Shown: positions 53,954 to 64,000 of the stretch, in pieces | Layout: each line of letters begins with the position of its first letter | Position numbering within the stretch: the stretch's first letter is position 1 | From: Rotaria macrura | Taxonomy: Eukaryota; Rotifera; Eurotatoria; Philodinida; Philodinidae | Direction: 5' to 3' | DNA length: 64,000 nucleotides | Assembly (NCBI GenBank): GCA_900239685.1 | Contig: OENT01000932.1 | Coordinates: forward strand, 1 to 64,000 | Position numbers and translations under genes: made by a program | The notes under the pieces: generated by a model | Databases searched by the model: none | Told to the model about the DNA's origin: nothing | What the model saw: only the letters and a program-made list of their open reading frames with translations

Positions 53954-55337
53954 CCCATGTAAATATTTTTGGCCTCAAAACGCGTCTGAAACACGTTTCA
54001 TTTGCGTGCGAAACGCCACGAGTGAACGCATTTCAACGCGTCCCCAGTGAAACAAACGAAGCGTTGAGGCGCAATTTATTTTAGAAACGGGTCTGAATGC
54101 GTTCGTAGTTTGACTTGCGTTTAAACGTGTTTTTCTTAAAAAAACGTCCCCAGTGAAACATTCGAAGCGTCTGAACACGTTTCATATATCATGTAAAAAT
54201 TGTTAAAAATGCATCAGGATCCATCTCAGATTCTCTGATTCGAACTGAGTCCATATCGTCAACATTTATCGATGATCTTAGCCTAACCTGACAAATGCAT
54301 GGATTTTTACCTTAAGTGATGACGATTAGATTTTAAAAGATGAACCAGTGATCCGAAGTCGTTCACGTGAACCACTTTGCTATACTAGCTTCAAATCTTT
54401 TCTCGTTCAAAATAAAATATGTTTGAATAGAAATTTCATCCCTTAAAAACTTCATTTCAATAATATATTGTCTTTTCGAAGTAAGAGGTGTAACACATAA
54501 CGTGATTTTCACTTATTTGTTTTAATAATTTTCTTTTTAATAAAAGTGATATCATTTTTATCGCCTACTAAACGTGCTTAATCTTATGAAAATCGTTTAA
54601 TGGCAGTGGTAATACCATGTACAATTTTATCGAAGGATTTAATGAATAAATAAATATTCATACAGTTTATTTAGAATTATGATAAAAGTTGTTAATTATA
54701 TACTTTAAAAACTAGTATTTATCAGTTTGCTAATAGACTATTGAATAACTGAAAAATATTGCGAAATGATTTCCTTATTATTCAAATAAACTTTAGAGAA
54801 ACATGGATTACATCCCTTACGTTAAATTAAATTTTTGTAAATTTTAACGTCATACGAACATTCTTTATTAAAAACTCTAAGTAATAAAGTTTAGATAAAT
54901 TACATATATGTAAGTGAACGATTTTCATCATGCGCTTAACTCTTCTACAGCAAAATTTGTTGGAGTTAAGTTACGTCTGAAATACAAGAAATGAAAGCGT
55001 AAAAAAATGCTCAAAAATATGATAGCATGTCAGCGCGACTGAAAGAATATCTAAAACGCGTTTGAACGCAGTTATTAGATAAAATGCATTTAAAAGCGTT
55101 AATTTTTTTCGGACGCACGTTGAAACGCGGTTCTTTTTTCTTCTACTTGAGTTTTATCGCATTGTTTAGAAAAACTTCGTCCAAACGCGTTTCAAAATAT
55201 TTTTAACCGCGTTTCAATGCATTTCATATCAAACCATGTTTGCATGCGTCGTGAAAACATTTTAAAATGCGCCTCAACGCGTTCTAATGACAAATCACGT
55301 TTCAACGCATCGATTTTGCGTTTCATGTTTACATGGG
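53954..55337. mobile_element. Foldback-like element rich in ACGCGTTTCA words
   Basis: The left end begins CCCATGTAAATAT and the right end, reverse-complemented, begins CCCATGTAAACAT. Subterminal DNA of about 250 bp on the left and 320 bp on the right is packed with degenerate aaacgcgtttcaa / gaaacacgtttca words, while the middle (about 54200-55000) is ordinary AT-rich DNA. No target duplication is evident and no transposase is encoded. The minus frame 53975-54178 is an artefact of the repeats. A tRNA-Arg-like piece sits at about 54322-54395. Confidence 0.6.
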
Positions 55338-55892
55338 TTCCGCTAATGAATTGATAAGACTGAAGAGACTTGCTTGAAACTTTTCTTGCGTTAATAATAA
55401 TACAAAATAATGTAAAATATTGTGTTGGTTTACAATTATGACGATGCTCGACAACAACAGCCGCTTATTATTGTGAAACTCTATAAAGCAAATTCTTGAA
55501 TAACTCTATGACATAGCAAATTAATGTTTCTTCTCGTCACAGCATCTTTTTTCTAGTTCAAAAAATCCTTATTAATTACACTTTTTTGGAAATAAATCTG
55601 TACTTATTTTAGAAGACTTAGTATGTGCAGTTTTTCTTATTCCTATTGTACTTCACAGAATTGCATTTTAAATTTGCTCTTAACTACTTGATTCAACCAT
55701 CTATTCTTAACATCATATTCATTGAAACATATCTATCAAAAATAAAGCAACTAGACGAGTGCATATCTAAAAATATCAAACACCCATAAAAAACACCAGT
55801 AATATACCTGTACATTAAACTGAGAACCATGTACTAGCAAGCATACATGATATCAAATAGGCTGCTGTTAATTCTTTTAATAAGCAACGAAC
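55338..55892. other. Short intergenic spacer between repeats
   Basis: Nothing recognised between the foldback element and the long inverted repeat. Confidence 0.4.
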
Positions 55893-56642
55893 GCAGCTGT
55901 ATTCAAAAGAATGTTGTGCTTATAAAGCTGAATACTGCTTCTTCGAAGTTATATGTTCTTGCGATTTCTCAAATGGTCTAATACCCTACAAAACATACTA
56001 CCCATAGGTCCATTGTAATTAATTTTCCATCGATTGCCAAAAGAAAAGCAAAGTGTATAAGTGTTTCAATTCGAAGTGACCAAAATAATTGCACTTTTTT
56101 CAAAGGTTCTTCCTGATACGTTTTTGTATTTAAGTCATCCAGATATGTTTAGAACATGCTCAGTTAAATTTTCTCAATATGAGGACTAGTTTTAGTAACT
56201 TTTGCAACTTTTAGAAGAGAACCAAAGAGTATGTCAATGGTAGACTGAATTACATTTTTTTAAAATTTTTAAACCTTTTCTATTTCGGATCTCAAATTTG
56301 ATCTATTTCTTGCTTCACTATAGAATGATTCGATGTACTTTGAAATTTGAATGTAGTGATTTTTATTTCCAAGACCATCTTCTACTTTTGCTGATCATTA
56401 ATACAACTTTATTGCAGTATTATCATATAATCATGCAATGTTTTTTTTTCACTTCGAATTGAAATACTTATACCCTTTACTTTTCTTTTGAAGATTGATG
56501 TAAAATTAATCGAAACGCATCCATGAGCAGCATGTTTTGTGGGCTATCCAACCATTTGAGAAACTACAAAACTAAACTAGTTACGAAGAAGTAGTATGCA
56601 GAAGTACATATAAGCGCAATGTTTTTTTGAACACAGCTGTGC
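55893..56642. repeat. Long inverted repeat (arms of about 210 bp, probable foldback element)
   Basis: The left arm (about 55893-56106) and right arm (about 56432-56642) are collinear inverted copies, roughly 75-90% alike by eye. Paired landmarks from outside in: cagctgtattcaaaag / cagctgtgttcaaaaa, tttctcaaatggt in both, acaaaacat in both, attaatttt.catc in both, and caaaagaaaag.aaag.gtat followed by tttcaattcgaagtga near the centre. Similarity is highest at the inner end. The spacer is about 325 bp. No target duplication or ORF was found. Confidence 0.7.
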
Positions 56643-59600
56643 ATTATGGATTAATCAAAATTTAATTTAAAGATGCAAACAAATCAAAATGATTTTCCAG
56701 AGTGTCAATGTCCAGGTGTGACTAAAGTGAATTCATGCGAAATAGTTTGGGTGGCTGGCTGATACCGGCGTGATTGAACGGGATGGGCTGTGAGTATAGG
56801 CCTATGTGCTGGATCACTTCGTTGACACCAACTCACACTGATCGATGAGATGATGCTTTCTGTAGAAGATTGGATTTTTCCCCTTATAGTCAATTATATG
56901 GCTATACTTCGAAGTCCTGCTACTCTGGCACGAGATATTTTTCTATGATGAGCGAGCATGTCATTAATCCGAAAATTTTAACTTTAACAACCCTAGGGGA
57001 ATTATTGATGTGATACTACTTTCATTCCTCAGCTGAATGAATCGTTCTTTTTCTCTTGTGTATTCTTCACACTCTATGTGACATCCTTCCTATCTAATTT
57101 ATGCATTCTTTCGCCCACTCTTCCTTCTCTTATCTCTCCTTGTTGTGTGTAGAAACATATGCTTAAAAGATGTAAACGGCACTGTTGTATGATATGAAGG
57201 AATAGAATAGAGTGTAATTTCATCTGCATTAACATCCCTTCCAACAGAAATCTTCATACTAACGAGCCTAGTGATGCACGCCGTCGTCTTTCTTGCTTGC
57301 AGCAAAACGTCACTATACCTTGCATGCTCAGTTATATTTCAGTGGTTTGACAGTTATAGGATAGAAAAGGATTATTTCAAATATATTTTAGAACCCACGT
57401 CAAAGACGTTCGACGAGAAGAAGCTCCAGGATCGGGTGATCTTCCGGTGAATTTCTGAAGTGGGATTCTTAAATCACTTCTAGCTAATTTCAATCAAGAG
57501 ACTTTAGCAGAGAATATAGTCCCCGTTCCTCAGGCAGATTTTAGCCATGGATAAGGTGGTTCCAAGTCTTGACAGAAATCAATCGAGATACGATTTTTGC
57601 TCCATTCGTTTCAGCATACTTCAATCTGATACCAGATTTCATCATTGCATCTGATACAGAACTTACGGAGGAGCACTCGTCTAAATTAATACCCTGAACT
57701 TGATGAATACGGCATCTTTCTTTAGGTTTTCAAAGGTTTCTGGAATTTTCTCAATAGCAACTTAGAGAAAAATATTTGCAATATCATTAGAACATCCAAG
57801 AGTTATCGCAATACTTTTTAATAATTAGGAAGAATGGATATTTCAAGTGTTGTTTCGTCCTAATTGACTGTATACAAGAACAACACACATATTGAACCCC
57901 ACCGGTTTGAGACTCAGCATAGCTTTAAGTCGACTAGTAAAGCTTCTGAGATCTTTTTAGATCTATTGTTGAGATCTTGACATTTGAGAATTATTAATTC
58001 CGAACTCGTGGTGCCTCAGAAGAGTACGTATATCATACTAAGTTTATCAACATCTATTTAACATGCCAGCGTCGTTGGTAAATCATCTCATTCTAATCGG
58101 AAGCCCTTTAAGTATTCCATTATCTGTTTGCGGTTATTCTTGACCGCCGCTCCTTCTGAACTAATCAATATTCATATTTTACGTCTGTTAGAGAATGCTG
58201 TACTTTATCATGAACTGACCTCGTCCCCTATGGCTTGCCTACATTAAGCTTTTATAATTCTTTTCAGATATGATGCCTTCGAAATTAAAAATGGAAAACA
58301 ATAAGAAATCGAGTGACTAAATCATTTCACAGAACAACCTGTTGTCACTTTTATCATTCCCGTACCTTAAACAACTGAAACTTGAAGAATTTCAACGGAA
58401 CAATCATCACACAATTCGTTCGCTACCAAAGGATATTTGCCTTAAAATACCAATGTTTTAGGAATCCAACGCGAAGAAATCTGAGAAACGTTTCCATTCG
58501 TCGATTGATACCACTGTGAGAAACATTCCTGGGACATAATTCCTATCACTATTTTATGTTTTTATCAGACCAGTGATTTTTGTAGAACAAACACTCAAAT
58601 ACGAAAGAATTAATTTCTTCAACGTATTAGAATTTAGTTCTCTCTGGATTCCATCAAAAGAATCAGGAAAAATCCTAAAAAGGGACGAATTTTGAAAACA
58701 AAGATCTTTGTCTTAGCAAGGTATCAATCTTCTCCAAAAACTAAGACAAAAGTGGAAATACAATTTATGGAGTCCCTACAAACGTCGTCGGTGATTGATA
58801 AGATCGAAGACGTTTAAAGAATCTGTGAGTAGGAAAGTAATCGAATGTCACCTTCGAAGCTATCGTCGTCATAATGCTTGGAATTTCCGAAACGTCCTAA
58901 AATTTCCTTTTTTGGAACTCTAAGTATTGCTGGGCTTCATCATATTTTCGACACAAAGGACTCATCGAGATGATTATGAAATAGATACGCAATCTAAAAA
59001 TAATCCTCAATAGAAAATAAGAACGAAAAATGAGATCGATTCTCGTTAATGTCTACGAATATCATCTGTTGTACAAATATATAATAATCAAAACACCTTT
59101 TGAATATCCCATGGGATATTTAAGAGAAGTAATTTCGCCCCATGGGGTGGGATGGGATGGAACAAGATGAAATTGTTTCATCCCATTCGGAGCTCTCATA
59201 CGCTAATTATGCATAAGGCTTTTAAATTTCTTTCACCTACTGTTCAAATAATCGTGGTAAGTAACTCACCACAGTAGAACAATCTGAAACAGAAAAATGG
59301 TATTAATGTCTTCCAAAATAATTTATTTTCGATATCAAGCCTGCATTTTGAATGCAGCCACAGGTGCCCTTTTTGTCGAACGCTTCAGATATTGCATTTC
59401 GAAAGCGACCACATTTCATTTTTTCTTATATTTCTTTTTTTACGCATGGATATTTTGTCATTACGAACATGAGATGATCAACTGTAGTTCGAATATAAAC
59501 AGAGTATTGAAAGCTTACTTTCAGTTCGCAAATAAAAATACACTCAACTATTGCAATTTTTGAAAAAGATTCAATACATTATAATTTCGAAGTTCAAATT

Positions 59601-59899
59601 CGGAGCACAAGCACATGGTAGTTTACCAAAGAAAAGAGATATACTTCATTTGTAGCATTTTCGTAATGGATTTTTCGAGTGGATTCATCTCCATCTAAGA
59701 CAGATATCTGTAGATATTAATTCAATATTGAATAGGGCTCCTGTGAGATACAATACCATATACTTTCAAAGATAAGAAACGTATGCATGTCAGCGGTGCA
59801 AAAAAATGTTAACTTTTTCTAAACCGGAAAGGTATTGCTGAGGGAAAATTGGCTGAAAAAAGTTAAAACATAGTAGGAAACTGATACTGTTGGATGATC
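56643..59899. other. Intergenic stretch with a dispersed-repeat copy
   Basis: Positions 57187-57258 repeat the segment at 22852-22920 (atatgatatgaaggaataga type), preceded by a similar pyrimidine-rich tract from about 57040. Around 59105-59170 lie two palindromes, atcccatgggat and ccccatgggg, followed by ggtgggatgggatgg. Long but stop-interrupted frames at about 58300-58500 (+) have no family I can name. Confidence 0.45.
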
Positions 59900-61480
59900 A
59901 TTCTTTTTAATTTATTCAATGGTTCGAACACATTCATGAAAGGTTATTCCAGAGAAGGACGAAGACCTGTTTTTCGTCTAAAGCAATCTGTAATCAAATA
60001 AAGTAAAAATTTCAAGTGGAGTTTGAGTGTCAGTTTCCGTGTAACTGAAAAGTAGGGAATTGTGGGATCATCTATTTTTGGTTCAGTTCCAGTAAAGATC
60101 AGAGCTTCTGATTCCGATTGCGTATGACGACGATTAAATCAGTTTCAGTTGCCTAGTGAAAAGACAATCGACACATACCAACACCCACATCTTAACGGCG
60201 TGCAAAAACCTAAGTATGATAATTTGACGCGAGAAGAAAGAACTACATTAATAGAAATAAAAAACATAGAAGAAATTGCCAGTATTGCTTCTGACAGAGC
60301 TTGAACACAGGAATTGTGAATCTCAAGGGCTTTGTTTAAAAGTTCAAGAAAATAATCAATAAAAATTATTGGAATTCCGCGAAAAATCGAAATAAAATAC
60401 TAATATCAATTTATAATAAAAGCTGGACATCGATTCAATTGATTACTTTTGAAGAATACTTCGCTAGTTTAAAATACATGAAACGGGAGAACCCATGAAA
60501 CTCATTACCTACTCCAAAAGTACAATGATTTCACCCATCTGTCACCTAGCGATTTCGGTTATCAAAGATGTGAAATAAAAACAATCAAAAACACGGTCCC
60601 AACACCCAGCAGGTTTATTGAACGCTTTGAAAAAATAAAATTGAAACAGAACGAAACATTAGCCTGCTTGGATATCAACGACTTTTCATCAACGTTCCTG
60701 TAGCAAGGCCGATGGATACGGAAATCAAATGTATCGATCATTCTGAAGTGTTTAAAATTAAGACTAACACAAAAACAGATGTCAAAAAAAAATATACTAC
60801 TCGCATTAAACCACAAATACTGCAAATTCAACAAAAATGATTATAGGCATGGGAATGATTTCCTTACTGACAACTGTCTTTCGTCACTAATTGATGATCT
60901 TTATCGAGACGAATACAACAAGATCTATATTTAAAAGAAGAGAGCACAATCTATTTGGTTTTGAACTATGATACAAAACCGATGAACTGGCTGTGTGGAA
61001 CAATTAATCAAGCTAAGGAGAAGCATACGTTTCACGGTAGGATAAAAAGATAATAGATAAATCGATTTCCTGAGTACAATGCTGAAGAGTAACGATGTTC
61101 AAAAATGATTGATGTGTACTGGTTCAGAGATGAAACGACATCCAAGAAATTGCTCAATTACCATTCATGTCATCATCAAGTATAAAAGTGAAACTCGATC
61201 AGTAGTTTACGGAATCAATGCAGTTATAGCGAAGTGTACACAAGAGAAGAAAAGCAGGCATACAGCAACGAATTAAACAATGTGAATGATTAATGCTAAC
61301 GGATGAAGCAAATCCTATCTATGATATTGTCCAAAAGAAAAAACTCACCAATACTCATTCAACATACACAATGCATACATAATCGATCGAGGCACACACT
61401 GGAAGACACGAAGATATGAAGAAGTAATCGACTCTATCATCAATTAATCTATCAATCGCCACAAAGAAAAGGATGATGGG
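59900..61480 (+). mobile_element. Degenerate Penelope-like (Athena-like) retroelement relic
   Basis: Several plus-strand fragments of a Penelope-type reverse transcriptase can be read in order in different frames. They include a segment with ACLDI followed by LFINVPVARPMDTEIKC (about 60655-60735), equivalent to the motif before the catalytic aspartates, and VYWFRDETTSKKLLNYHSCH (about 61108-61170), equivalent to the YRKPT..YL..SNH motif. The element is heavily broken, its ends are not recognisable, and it is much older than the copy at 39907-43171. The second motif resembles the bdelloid Athena lineage more than the nearby element. The assignment is by eye. Confidence 0.5.
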
Positions 61481-64000
61481 TCGCTATCAATATTGCATAG
61501 GAATAAGCAAGAAATTTTACGCAGAGTTAAAATCAGCATAGCTAAAAAAATAGAAGTTGAAGAGCAATGCTCTAAGTTGAGTTTCTTTGCCTCTGTTCTT
61601 TCCAGATTCCTTTTTTTTATTCTGGACTTATTAGGTGGTTTTCGTTTTTATCTTGATGCTCAGTCACGAGTCTTTATATTGATTAATAGAACAAATAATA
61701 GATTTTTTCGAGAACTGAAAAATATAAAGTCATCATTCATTGCATATGCAAGTGTCTTGCACACACTTCTCGTTCCAGTTTTATAGTGAACGTCTGTAAC
61801 AGGTCTGCCCTCACCTCAAGTATTCTCATTTCATTCGTTTCTGTCATCTAGTAATTCACAAAATTTATCGATATCTACATATATATATATATATATTGTC
61901 TGCCAGAGAGAGGAGAGAGAGATGCGTGCGAACATTTCTTATGTTGTTTTTTCTCTCTCATTGTTGTTTGATTGTATTAGTACGATCAGATTTGATCTGA
62001 TCAATAAAAAGAAGGGAGAACATTCAACCCTAATAACGTCTTATCATTTACATTCTACCTGAGCAAAGGGAGTTAACTTCTAAATAAAAGAGTATACTTT
62101 TTCTAAAGGTTTTTATGATTTATTCGATCAAAGTTTATCGAAATGGTTAAGAACTTCTGGTGTCAGTTAAGTTTCTACTTTTTATGAATAAATGTTTTTG
62201 CTATACTATCTTTCTGTTCATTGTTTCGTACTTCTAATCCGAGTAAAAATATTACCAATAAAACAATGATGGGATCAAAGTTGTAACAAATACAGTAATT
62301 ATGTGAAGAAAAGAAAACAATCTTACTAGATTATCCAAGAATTTGTTCCATACTGTGCTCAAGAAGAATCATACTTGATTTTCAAGAATGGCAAGTTTAT
62401 TTTAAGATTAGAAATTTCTTATCAAGCTATCCAAGATTTTGTCTGCCAGATTCTTCTCTGATTTACAAGAGACTGTAAATCAGACAAGAAAATTACAGTG
62501 GAGATATAGACGAAGGATCTTGAAAGATTTTTCAAAAAAAAGAGAAGCTGGAAAGACTAGAGACGACAATCTGAACGTCAGACTAGTCAGCCGACGAACT
62601 TGACATCATTCTTTCCTAATTATTATGTTTTTTTTTGATTGTCAGTCATGATTCTTTTTCTATCCGTTATATTCAAGATTCTTGTCATAAAAAAAGGAAC
62701 CCGAACCTTCTGGAAAGGTTTGGGTGTATATAAAATTGTGACGAGATTTGATACTGTAGTAACTAGCGCTGATGTTATTACGCTTTATTTGGTCTGTTCA
62801 TGTCGTCAATTGCATCGCTAGATTGATAATTACATATCTATATATGCAAGAATCAGAGAGGACGAGAAGAGAGGAAAAACAAAGATATAAAATCAACGAC
62901 AAAACAGCAAGAAAGATTTCATGGGTAAAAGAAAATATTCAAGGAGCGTTCAATGTCACCCATAAAATGCATTTCAATAGGCTGGTTAAAGCAGTCTTAG
63001 GTGGCAAAACAGAAAATGTTTCTTCAGTAAGATTCTTGCGCAACTTCTGTTTTTTTCCTTGAATCTTACGTGTCTATTAGAAAAATAGAAAATGATACAA
63101 ATAACTAAGTAATAGAAAAAAGACAGCAAAAAGTCATAAAAAACATTTTCCAAGCACTAAAGTATCAAATTATTATCGAAGTGCGGTTTTTTCGTATTTA
63201 TCATTTGGAATTTATGGTATAATTGAGATATTGCTAAGCCATAATTTAAGTATAATGTTTTCAAAAGCTCTAAAACCAGCTATAGTATGACTCTTCATTT
63301 GGCTATAATATGAACTCAATGTATTGTTCAATAGTTTCATTCACCTAATGTTGGCATACGAATCAAACATTTTTTACAAGATATCTGTTATCCATTTAAG
63401 TAAATAGAACATCTATTAATTGTTGCTATTTAAAAATGTATATAGTCTGGAAATTTTGATGAGTAAATAGAGAGATAGATAATTAGGTCGACATACACAA
63501 GGATGTCATGTGATCTGTCTCAAAACTCAAATAAGAATCTCGCCACTTTCCTTTACAAAGAGTTTCTTCTGAATCTCATGAAACTATAATTATTTTGCAT
63601 TTTCTTTCAATATTCTTCGCGGGGTGGCATAATCCCGCTACATAGGGTAAACACTTTCTCGATCGAAACACATAGTATAACGCCATTGGCATGTCAGCAA
63701 TCTACCACACACAGTCTCTCCAATACACCTAGGGTATCCAAAGTCGCTACCCAAAGATATGATCATATGTTAAAAGTTGAGGAATTTGAGTTGTTTTTGT
63801 GTATTACTTCTAGGGTAACAAGTCGGGTTTCCTTCGATGAAAATTTTGTTTTTATTTAGGCTGATGTTTGTTGAATTATAAGTATGTTGGTTTGAATTCC
63901 TTCGCAGATGTATGTTTTTTTCCCAGTTTTTTCCAGGACATATGTTGTTGGTACGATAAAAGAATAGCAGTTTTCTGTTTAAATCACGTGCAACGTTTCA
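61481..64000. other. Terminal stretch, microsatellite, no confident gene
   Basis: A (TA)n run (61876-61895) is followed by a GA-rich run (61905-61923). Positions 62380-62560 contain tcttatcaag / caagattttg words distantly like the AAGATCTTG foldback family. The frame at 62772-63062 (+) is basic and helical-looking but not recognised. From 63100 to the end I see nothing. Confidence 0.4.

Overview
The window looks like bdelloid rotifer genomic DNA (Rotaria/Adineta-like). The DNA is AT-rich. Most introns are short (50-58 nt) with GT..AG ends. Several genes belong to families that are foreign to animals or expanded in bdelloids. There is also a 25-bp tract of CCCACA units, the complement of the TGTGGG telomere repeat reported for Adineta. 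This assignment is inferred from gene content and was not tested by a search.

The window is gene-poor: about six recognisable host genes in 64 kb. (1) 3244-4966 (+): a sugar porter of the major facilitator superfamily, broken by an in-frame TGA and a 1-base frameshift. (2) 11240-13931 (+): a five-exon gene for a type II membrane protein with a Thr-rich stalk and an NGDFE-type extracellular domain. (3) 21670-24841 (-): a gene of the EXORDIUM / phosphate-induced protein 1 family, whose last exon lies 2.3 kb from the rest of the gene. (4) 39313-39693 (+): a partial single-pass membrane protein. (5) 47458-48603 (+): a seven-repeat FG-GAP/VCBS beta-propeller protein. (6) 52107-53791 (-): a four-exon, 393-residue homologue of cobalamin-independent methionine synthase (MetE C-terminal type), an enzyme family normally absent from animals. 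Families 1, 3, 5 and 6 are plausible horizontal acquisitions.

The rest is dominated by transposable elements. The most notable is a full-length Penelope-like element at 39907-43171. It has an intact 833-residue reverse transcriptase/GIY-YIG ORF, nearly identical direct repeats, an exact 267-bp inverted duplication of its 5' end, a 12-bp target duplication, and a 43-nt hammerhead-ribozyme motif in each of its three terminal repeat copies. It looks young. A degenerate second Penelope-like (Athena-like) relic lies at about 60.2-61.5 kb. A DD37E Tc1/mariner element with terminal repeats and a broken transposase lies at 38111-39234. At least a dozen short non-autonomous elements with terminal inverted repeats can be delimited, several with clear target-site duplications: TA (Tc1/mariner-like), 8 bp (hAT-like) and 9 bp (Mutator-like). 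Large foldback elements built from short palindromic words (AAGATCTTG at 32.8-33.9 kb, ACGCGTTT at 54.0-55.3 kb) are also present.

Together, the sparse and partly broken foreign-type genes, the dense transposon load and the interstitial telomeric tract fit a subtelomeric or otherwise gene-poor bdelloid region. No rRNA gene, convincing tRNA gene or CRISPR array was seen.
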